Both the position numbers and the translations under genes were made by a program. From positions 124,001 to 188,000 of the forward strand of contig NZ_JACVBX010000009.1 in NCBI RefSeq assembly GCF_014852585.1: a DNA stretch of 64,000 nucleotides, in the 5' to 3' direction. Positions within the stretch are counted from its first letter, which is position 1, and each line of letters opens with the position of its first letter. The notes beneath the pieces are model-generated. The model was not told the origin of the DNA, ran no database searches, and saw nothing but the letters and a program-made list of their open reading frames with translations. Source of the DNA: Pseudomonas sp. PDM18. GTDB taxonomy: Bacteria > Pseudomonadota > Gammaproteobacteria > Pseudomonadales > Pseudomonadaceae. Positions 29,327-35,639 of this stretch are shown piece after piece.

Positions 29327-29409
29327 GGTAATCAACGGCGATTACCCGACTTCGACAAAGGCGTCGCATCCACACCCGCGCAGTGCGGTGGGTGGAGCGA
29401 CGCCTTTTT
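29327..29409 (+). promoter_or_regulatory. ANTAR-type antitermination leader of nasA
   Basis: P1 is a perfect 7-bp stem GGTAATC / GATTACC with hexaloop AACGGC (29334-29339). P2 is CGAC / GTCG with hexaloop AAAGGC (29357-29362). Both loops have A1 and G4. The terminator AGGCGTCGC (29359-29367) / GCGACGCCT (29397-29405) plus T5 takes its left arm from the P2 loop and right arm, so the two folds exclude each other. It is the cleanest example of the three leaders in this window. Confidence 0.9.
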
Positions 29410-29506
29410 CGTTTGCCCCGGCGCAGGGGCTCAGGATCCTCTCGAACCCGGCGGCTGCCACGCGGCGCATGACCGGGCTCCTCTACCGTTGCTGACGAGG
29501 TGTTCG

Positions 29507-30718
29507 ATGAACACGAGTTTCTGGAAAGCCGGCCATGCGCCGACCCTGTTTGCCGCCTTCCTGTATTTCGACCTGAGCTTCATGGTCTGGTACGTCCTCG
29601 GCCCGCTCGCGGTGCAGATCGCCACCGACCTGCAACTGACCACCCAGCAGCGCGCGCTGATGGTCGCCACGCCGATCCTCTCCGGCGCCATCCTGCGCTT
29701 CCTCATGGGTCTGCTGGCCGATCGCTGGTCGCCCAAGGCCGCCGGCATCCTCGGCCAAGTGATCGTCATCAGCGCGCTGTTCGGCGCCTGGCGGCTGGGT
29801 ATCCACAGCCTGGAGCAGGCGATGATCCTCGGCGTGCTGCTGGGCATGGCTGGCGCCTCGTTCGCCGTGGCGTTGCCGCTGGCCTCGCAGTGGTACCCGC
29901 CGCAGCACCAGGGCAAGGCCATGGGCATCGCCGGCGCCGGCAACTCCGGCACCGTGCTCACCGCGCTGTTCGCCCCGGCTATCGCCGCCGCGTTCGGCTG
30001 GCAGAATGTCTTCGGCTTCGCGCTGATCCCGCTGCTGGCCACCCTGGTGGTGTTCGCCCTGCTCGCCCGCAACGCCCCGGAGCGCCCGCCAGTCAAGTCA
30101 CTGGCGGATTACCTGAAGGCCCTGGGCGACCGCGACAGCTGGTGGTTCATGTTCTTCTACAGCGTGACCTTCGGCGGCTTCCTGGGCCTCGCCAGCACCC
30201 TGCCCGGCTACTTCCACGACCAGTACGGCCTCGACCCGGTGAAAGCCGGCTACTACACCGCCGCCTGCGTCTTCGCCGGCAGCCTGATGCGTCCGCTGGG
30301 CGGCGCCCTGGCCGACCGCATCGGCGGTATCCGCAGCCTGCTGGTGATGTACACCGTCGCCTCGATCTGCATCGCCGCCGTGGGCTTCCACCTGCCCAGC
30401 GCGGTGGCAGCACTGAGCCTCTTCGTGGTCGCCATGCTCAGCCTCGGCGCGGGCAACGGCGCGGTGTTCCAGCTGGTGCCGCAGCGCTTCCGCCAGACCA
30501 TCGGCGTGATGACCGGCCTCATCGGCATGGCCGGCGGCATTGGGGGCTTCTGCCTGACGGCGGGTCTGGGCGCAATCAAGCAGGCCACCGGCGACTACCA
30601 GATCGGCCTCTGGCTGTTCGCCAGCCTCGGCGTACTGGCCTGGTTCGGCCTGCACGCGGTGAAAGCCCGCTGGCGCACCACCTGGGGTAGCGCGGCCGTT
30701 ACCGCGGCGCGAGTCTGA
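29507..30718 (+). CDS. nasA: nitrate/nitrite transporter, MFS NarK/NasA family
   Basis: 403 aa with twelve predicted membrane helices of the major facilitator type. The first helix carries FDLSFMVWYVLGPL, typical of nitrate porters, and the loop between helices 2 and 3 reads MGLLADRWSPKAAG. Nitrate-porter signature regions GMAGASFAVALPLASQWYPP and GIAGAGNSGTVL are in helices 4-5, and SLGAGNGAVFQLVPQRF in the second half. It imports nitrate for assimilation. GAGG precedes ATG 29507. Its own sigma54 promoter and NasT leader suggest induction by nitrate under nitrogen limitation. Confidence 0.93.
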   Translation: MNTSFWKAGHAPTLFAAFLYFDLSFMVWYVLGPLAVQIATDLQLTTQQRALMVATPILSGAILRFLMGLLADRWSPKAAGILGQVIVISALFGAWRLGIHSLEQAMILGVLLGMAGASFAVALPLASQWYPPQHQGKAMGIAGAGNSGTVLTALFAPAIAAAFGWQNVFGFALIPLLATLVVFALLARNAPERPPVKSLADYLKALGDRDSWWFMFFYSVTFGGFLGLASTLPGYFHDQYGLDPVKAGYYTAACVFAGSLMRPLGGALADRIGGIRSLLVMYTVASICIAAVGFHLPSAVAALSLFVVAMLSLGAGNGAVFQLVPQRFRQTIGVMTGLIGMAGGIGGFCLTAGLGAIKQATGDYQIGLWLFASLGVLAWFGLHAVKARWRTTWGSAAVTAARV

Positions 30719-30730
30719 ACGATGCGCCTT

Positions 30731-30824
30731 TGTAGGAGTGAGCTTGCTCGCGAACCGCTTGACACCGAAGTCGCCTGGAAATCAGTTCGCGAGCAACAAC
30801 GATGGCGTCCCCCTCGCTCCTACA
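30731..30824. repeat. pair of inverted REP-type palindromic sequences
   Basis: TGTAGGAGTGAGCTTGCTCG continuing CGAAC at 30731-30755 is met, in inverted order, by GTTCGCGAGCAA (30785-30796) and CTCGCTCCTACA (30813-30824). This is the common pseudomonad REP family (GTAGGAGCGAGC...). The right copy seems interrupted by about 16 extra bases. The pair ends 10 bases before the start of the next gene. Confidence 0.7.
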
Positions 30825-30834
30825 GGTGGTGGCG

Positions 30835-32505
30835 ATGACCTTGCAGTTATCCTTTGCCCAGGCCAGCGCCACCGGCCCGCGCGACGAGAACCAGGATGCC
30901 CTGCGGGTGGTCACCCCGCCCGCCGGGCTGGCTGCCAGCAAGGGACACCTGTTCGCCATCGCCGACGGCGTCAGCCATTGCGCCGACGGCGGCCTGGCCG
31001 CGCGCCTGAGCCTGCAGGCGCTGGCCGCCGACTATTACGCCACCCCCGAGACCTGGGCCGTCGCCCAGGCACTCGACCGCCTGCTGATCTCGCAGAACCG
31101 CTGGCTGCAGGCCAACGGCGGCGGCCAGCCGCTGCTTACCACCCTCACCGCGCTGGTCCTACGGGGCCGGCGCTTCACCTTCGCCCATGTCGGCGACTGC
31201 CGCCTGTACCGCTGGCAAGCCGGGCAACTGGATTGCCTGACCCAGGACCATGTCTGGGAACAGCCCGGCATGCAGCACGTGCTCAAGCGCGCGCTGGGCC
31301 TCGACCAGCACCTGGTGGTGGACTACTGCGACGGCGAGCTGGAGGCCGGGCAAAGCTTCCTGCTGGTTAGCGACGGTATCTGGGCCGCGCTGGGCGACAG
31401 CGCCATCCAGCGCCTGCTGGAGGACGCACAGAGCCTGCAGGCCTGCGCCGACGCCTTGGTCAGCGCCGCCCACCTGGCCGGCAGCCAGGACAACGCCAGC
31501 GCCCTGCTCCTGCAGGTGGACGAACTGCCGCCCGCGAGCCTCGGCGACGCCCTCGCCCAACTCGACCACTGGCCCGCGCCGCCCGCACTGCGGGACGACC
31601 AGGAGTTCGAAGGCTGGCAGGTGGAGGGACGACTGGCGCAGTCGCGCCAATCGCTGATCTACCGCGTGCGCGACCGGCAGAACCGTCCCTGGCTGCTCAA
31701 GACCCTGCCGCCGGCACTGCGCGACTCCGCGGAAGCCGCCCAGGCGCTGCTGCTGGAGGAGTGGTTCCTGCGCCGCGTGCAGGGCCGCTACTTCCCCGAA
31801 CTGCACAGCCTGCCGCAACGGCAGCACCTGTACTACGTGATGCGCGAGCATCCGGGGCAGACCCTGGACGAGCACCTGAAGCTCGACGGCCCGCTGAACC
31901 TGCCCGACTGGCTCGACCTCGCCCAGCGCCTGCTGCGCGGCCTGGGCCAACTGCACCGGCGTAACATCCTGCACCGCGACATCAAGCCGGAAAACCTGCA
32001 CTGGGCCGACGACGGCGAGCTGCGCCTGCTGGACTTCGGCCTGGCCTACTGCCCCGGCTTGTCCCAGGAAGACCCGCACGACCTGCCCGGCACCCCGAGC
32101 TACCTCGCACCGGAATCCTTTCAGGGCGCGGCGCCGGAGGCCCGCCAAGACCTCTATGCGGCCGGCGTCACGCTCTACCGACTGCTCTGCGGGCACTACC
32201 CCTACGGCGAGATCGAAGCCTTCCAGCATCCGCGCTTTGGCACGGCCACCCCGGCCAGCCGCTATCGCCCGGACGTACCGGCCTGGCTCGACGACTGGCT
32301 GGCGAAACTGATCGCCGCCCAGCCGCAGCAGCGCTTCGAAACCGCCGAGGAATGCCTGCTTGCCCTGGAGCAAGGCGAACGGCAGGCCCCGGCGCGTCCG
32401 CGTCCTCTGCTGGAACGCGAGCCGCTGCGGGTCTGGCGCGGCGTCGCACTGGCCTCGCTGGCGATCAACCTGGGGCTGCTGTTCTGGCTGCTACACGGGG
32501 GCTGA
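30835..32505 (+). CDS. bifunctional PP2C-type phosphatase / Ser-Thr protein kinase
   Basis: 556 aa. Residues 1-235 form a PP2C phosphatase domain with metal-site motifs DENQDA, ADGVSH, HVGDCR and SDGIW, and QDNASAL near the end. Residues 255-530 form a eukaryotic-type kinase domain: catalytic loop HRDIKPEN (near 380), DFGLAY (near 400) and GTPSYLAPE. A single hydrophobic helix (about 532-552) near the C-terminus makes it a tail-anchored membrane protein. ATG 30835 is preferred because the longer frame from 30802 runs through a REP element. It lies between nasA and nirB; its targets are unknown. Confidence 0.9.
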   Translation: MTLQLSFAQASATGPRDENQDALRVVTPPAGLAASKGHLFAIADGVSHCADGGLAARLSLQALAADYYATPETWAVAQALDRLLISQNRWLQANGGGQPLLTTLTALVLRGRRFTFAHVGDCRLYRWQAGQLDCLTQDHVWEQPGMQHVLKRALGLDQHLVVDYCDGELEAGQSFLLVSDGIWAALGDSAIQRLLEDAQSLQACADALVSAAHLAGSQDNASALLLQVDELPPASLGDALAQLDHWPAPPALRDDQEFEGWQVEGRLAQSRQSLIYRVRDRQNRPWLLKTLPPALRDSAEAAQALLLEEWFLRRVQGRYFPELHSLPQRQHLYYVMREHPGQTLDEHLKLDGPLNLPDWLDLAQRLLRGLGQLHRRNILHRDIKPENLHWADDGELRLLDFGLAYCPGLSQEDPHDLPGTPSYLAPESFQGAAPEARQDLYAAGVTLYRLLCGHYPYGEIEAFQHPRFGTATPASRYRPDVPAWLDDWLAKLIAAQPQQRFETAEECLLALEQGERQAPARPRPLLEREPLRVWRGVALASLAINLGLLFWLLHGG

Positions 32506-32608
32506 AGTCGCACCAGTTCGGTTCGCAGCGCATCACCTCAGTGCAACAGTCAAAGCCGGAATGCCGAAGGAAGCCTCCCAAAGCCGCGAAAGCCAGGCAC
32601 TGAGTAAG

Positions 32609-32625
32609 TTGGCACAACCCCTGCA
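32609..32625 (+). promoter_or_regulatory. sigma54 promoter of the nirB operon
   Basis: TTGGCACAACCCCTGCA: GG (32611-32612), ten bases, GC (32623-32624), the RpoN pattern. The predicted start is near 32636. The preceding 100 bases (32506-32608) contain no gene and could carry activator sites, though I see no clear NtrC dyad. Confidence 0.8.
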
Positions 32626-32650
32626 ATAACCGTTTCAACAATCTACAAAA

Positions 32651-32742
32651 GCGCGTCCCTCAACGAAGAGGCTCGCACTTCCCGATCGATCGGGACTTGG
32701 ACAAAGGCGTCCTCGCTGGGTAACCGGCGGGACGCCTTTTTT
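32651..32742 (+). promoter_or_regulatory. ANTAR-type antitermination leader of nirB
   Basis: P1: CCTC, hexaloop AACGAA (32662-32667), GAGG, with an outer GCG/CGC clamp. P2: GGAC, hexaloop AAAGGC (32703-32708), GTCC. Both loops have A1 and G4. Between them lies a perfect palindrome, TCCCGATCGATCGGGA (32680-32695), absent from the nasS and nasA leaders. The terminator AGGCGTCC (32705-32712) / GGACGCCT (32730-32737) plus T5 overlaps P2. This arrangement matches the antitermination leader I recall as described for P. aeruginosa nirBD. Confidence 0.88.
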
Positions 32743-32773
32743 GTTTTCCGCGATTGCGTGACGGAGCCCTGAC

Positions 32774-35224
32774 ATGAAAAAGCTCAAGCTCGTACTGATC
32801 GGCAACGGCATGGCCGGTGTGCGGACCCTGGAAGAACTGCTGAAGATCGCACCTGACCTCTACGACATCACCGTGTTCGGCGCCGAGCCCCACCCCAACT
32901 ACAACCGCATCCTGCTCTCCCCCGTACTGGCCGGCGAGCAGGCCTTCGAGGACATCGTCCTCAATGACCTCAACTGGTACAGCGAGAACGGCATCCGCCT
33001 GCTGCTCAACCGCAAGGTCACCCGCATCGACCGTCATCGCCGCAAGGTCTATGCCGAAGACGGCACCGAGGCCGAGTACGATCGACTGCTGATTGCCACC
33101 GGCTCCAATCCCTTCATCCTGCCGGTGCCGGGCAGCCGCCTGCAGAGCGTGATCGGCTACCGCGATATCGCCGACACCCAGACCATGATCGACACCGCCG
33201 GCACCCACAGCCACGCGGTGGTCATCGGCGGCGGCCTGCTCGGCCTGGAAGCGGCCAACGGCCTCAAGCAGCGCGGCATGGACGTCACCGTGGTGCACCT
33301 CTCTGACTGGCTGCTGGAGCGCCAACTGGACCGCACCGCCGGCAAGCTGTTGCAGGAAGCGCTGGAATCGCGCGGCATCCAGTTCCGCCTGAACACCCAC
33401 ACAGAAGAATTGATCGACGACGGCAGCGGCCGCGTCTGCGCCATCCGCTTCAAGGACGGCGAAACGATCGCCGCCGACCTGGTGGTGATGGCTGCCGGCA
33501 TCCGCCCCAACACCGAACTGGCGGAGAAGACCGGCCTGCCCTGCAACCGCGGCATCCTGGTCAACGACACCCTGCAGACCTATGACCCGCGCATCTACGC
33601 CCTGGGCGAATGCGCCAGCCACCGCGGCATCGCCTATGGCCTGGTGGCCCCGCTGTTCGAGCAGGCCAAGGTCTGCGCCAACCACCTGGCCATGCTCGGC
33701 TTCGCCCGCTACCAGGGCTCGGTGACCTCCACCAAGCTCAAGGTCACCGGCATCGACCTGTTCTCCGCCGGCCAGTTCATGGGCGGCGAAGGCACCGAGA
33801 CCATCACCCTCTCCGATCCCATCGGCGGCGTGTACAAGAAGCTGGTGATCAAGGACGACGTGCTGGTCGGTGCCTGCCTCTACGGCGAAACCGCCGATGG
33901 CGGCTGGTACTTCCGGCAGATCCGCGAGAACCACAACGTCGGCGAAATCCGCGACCACCTGATGTTCGGCGAGAGCAGCATCGGCGACGTCGGCCACCAG
34001 GGCCAGAACAGTGCGGCGAACATGCCTGACACTGCCGAAGTCTGCGGCTGCAACGGCGTGTGCAAGGGCACCATCGTCAAGGCGATCCAGGAGAACGGCC
34101 TGTTCAGCGTCGACGAGGTGAAGAAGCACACCAAGGCCGCCAGCTCCTGCGGCTCCTGCGCCGGGCTTGTCGAGCAGATCCTGATCAGCACCGTGGGCGG
34201 CGCGGCGGATGTGAAGCCCAAGAGCGAAAAAGCCATCTGCGGCTGCAGCGACCTCAACCACGGCCAGGTGCGCCAGGCGATCCGCGACCATCACCTGATC
34301 ACCCTGAGCGGCGCCATGCGCTTCATGGACTGGCGCACCCCGGACGGCTGCGCCACCTGCCGCCCGGCGCTGAACTATTACCTGATCTCCACCTGGCCGG
34401 GCGAAGCCAAGGATGACCCGCAGTCGCGCCTGATCAACGAGCGCGCCCACGCCAACATCCAGAAGGACGGGACTTACTCGGTGGTCCCGCGCATGTGGGG
34501 TGGCGTCACCAACGCCGCCGAACTGCGGCGCATCGCCGACGTCGCCGACAAGTACCAGGTACCTATGGTCAAGGTCACCGGCGGCCAGCGCATCGACCTG
34601 CTGGGGATCAGGAAGGACGACCTGCCGGCGATCTGGAAGGAACTGGACATGCCCTCCGGCCACGCCTACGGCAAGTCCATCCGCACCGTGAAGACCTGCG
34701 TCGGCAGCGAGTTCTGCCGCTTCGGCACGCAGAACTCGACCCAGCTGGGCATCGACCTCGAGCACGACCTGTTCAACATGTGGTCGCCGCACAAGGTCAA
34801 GCTGGCGGTCTCCGGCTGCCCGCGCAACTGCGCCGAGGCCGGCATCAAGGACATCGGCATCATCGGCGTGGATTCGGGCTGGGAGCTGTACATCGGCGGC
34901 AACGGCGGGATCAAGACCGAGGTGGCGGAGTTCTTCGTCAAGCTCAAGACCTCCGACGAGGTCCGCGAGTACAGCGGCGCCTTCCTCCAGCTCTACCGCG
35001 AGGAAGCCTTCTACCTCGAACGCACCGTGCACTACCTGCAGCGGGTCGGCATGGAGCGCATCAGGAAGGCCGTGCTGGAAGACGCGGAAAACCGCAAGGC
35101 GCTCAATGCCCGCCTGCAGTTCTCCCTGTCGCTGGAGCAGGACCCGTGGCAGGAGCGCATCGCCCAGCAGCCGCTGAAGAAGGAATTCGAACGGATTCCT
35201 CTCAAGCAGCTGGAACCCGCCTGA
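32774..35224 (+). CDS. nirB: assimilatory nitrite reductase, large subunit
   Basis: NirB, 816 aa, is a cytoplasmic NAD(P)H-dependent sirohaem enzyme that reduces nitrite to ammonium. Domains: an N-terminal FAD/NAD oxidoreductase (begins LVLIGNGMAGVRTLEELL), a BFD-like [2Fe-2S] segment around residues 423-460 (CGCNGVCKG ... SCGSCAG) with a second cysteine group around 491-525, then the sirohaem-[4Fe-4S] domain with TCVGSEFCRFG (near 641) and SGCPRNCAEAG (near 680). GGAG precedes ATG 32774. It heads the operon nirB-nirD-nitrate reductase-cobA under a sigma54 promoter and NasT leader. Confidence 0.96.
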   Translation: MKKLKLVLIGNGMAGVRTLEELLKIAPDLYDITVFGAEPHPNYNRILLSPVLAGEQAFEDIVLNDLNWYSENGIRLLLNRKVTRIDRHRRKVYAEDGTEAEYDRLLIATGSNPFILPVPGSRLQSVIGYRDIADTQTMIDTAGTHSHAVVIGGGLLGLEAANGLKQRGMDVTVVHLSDWLLERQLDRTAGKLLQEALESRGIQFRLNTHTEELIDDGSGRVCAIRFKDGETIAADLVVMAAGIRPNTELAEKTGLPCNRGILVNDTLQTYDPRIYALGECASHRGIAYGLVAPLFEQAKVCANHLAMLGFARYQGSVTSTKLKVTGIDLFSAGQFMGGEGTETITLSDPIGGVYKKLVIKDDVLVGACLYGETADGGWYFRQIRENHNVGEIRDHLMFGESSIGDVGHQGQNSAANMPDTAEVCGCNGVCKGTIVKAIQENGLFSVDEVKKHTKAASSCGSCAGLVEQILISTVGGAADVKPKSEKAICGCSDLNHGQVRQAIRDHHLITLSGAMRFMDWRTPDGCATCRPALNYYLISTWPGEAKDDPQSRLINERAHANIQKDGTYSVVPRMWGGVTNAAELRRIADVADKYQVPMVKVTGGQRIDLLGIRKDDLPAIWKELDMPSGHAYGKSIRTVKTCVGSEFCRFGTQNSTQLGIDLEHDLFNMWSPHKVKLAVSGCPRNCAEAGIKDIGIIGVDSGWELYIGGNGGIKTEVAEFFVKLKTSDEVREYSGAFLQLYREEAFYLERTVHYLQRVGMERIRKAVLEDAENRKALNARLQFSLSLEQDPWQERIAQQPLKKEFERIPLKQLEPA

Positions 35225-35233
35225 GTGCCCGCC

Positions 35234-35253
35234 GGGCCCCGCCACCGGGGCCC
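35234..35253 (+). other. stem-loop between nirB and nirD
   Basis: Perfect 7-bp GC stem GGGCCCC / GGGGCCC with loop GCCACC in the 53-base gap, with no T tract. It is likely an mRNA stability or processing element rather than a terminator. Confidence 0.5.
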
Positions 35254-35277
35254 CTACCCGATTGCCGGAGACACCCC

Positions 35278-35607
35278 ATGAACTGGTTAGACATCTGCGC
35301 CCTGGACGACATCAACCCGCTGGGCTCGCGCGTCATCGCCGGCCCCAAGGGCGACATCGCGATCTTCCGCACCTCCGATGACGAGGTCTTCGCCCTCGAC
35401 GACCGCTGCCCGCACAAGGGCGGACCGCTGTCCCAGGGCCTGATCTACGGCAAGCGCGTGGCCTGCCCGCTGCACAACTGGCAGATCGAACTGGAAAGCG
35501 GCGAGGCCGTGGCGCCCGACCAGGGCTGCGCCCATCGCCACGAGGTGAAGATCGAGGATGGCCGCGTGCTGTTGGCCCTGCGCGACAACCTGGCCCACTG
35601 CGCCTGA
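35278..35607 (+). CDS. nirD: assimilatory nitrite reductase, small subunit (Rieske type)
   Basis: NirD, 109 aa, is the Rieske-fold partner of NirB. Both cluster-binding pairs are present: CPH at about residues 44-46 (DRCPHKGGPLSQG) and CPLH at about 63-66 (VACPLHNWQIEL). It should therefore hold a [2Fe-2S] centre, unlike the E. coli NirD, which as I recall lacks the ligands. ATG 35278 lies 8 bases after GGAG. It is the second gene of the nirB operon and is followed 32 bases later by the nitrate reductase gene. Confidence 0.93.
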   Translation: MNWLDICALDDINPLGSRVIAGPKGDIAIFRTSDDEVFALDDRCPHKGGPLSQGLIYGKRVACPLHNWQIELESGEAVAPDQGCAHRHEVKIEDGRVLLALRDNLAHCA

Positions 35608-35639
35608 CCCCAGTATTTGATTCAGAGCGAGGCCGCGCC

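Noticed and set aside
30731-30824. Palindromic pair read as a terminator for nasA
   Set aside because: No T tract follows either arm, and the core sequence is a known type of pseudomonad REP element.
32660-35245. Long open frame antisense to nirB
   Set aside because: Same codon-mirror effect; it runs across the nirB leader hairpins and matches no family I know.
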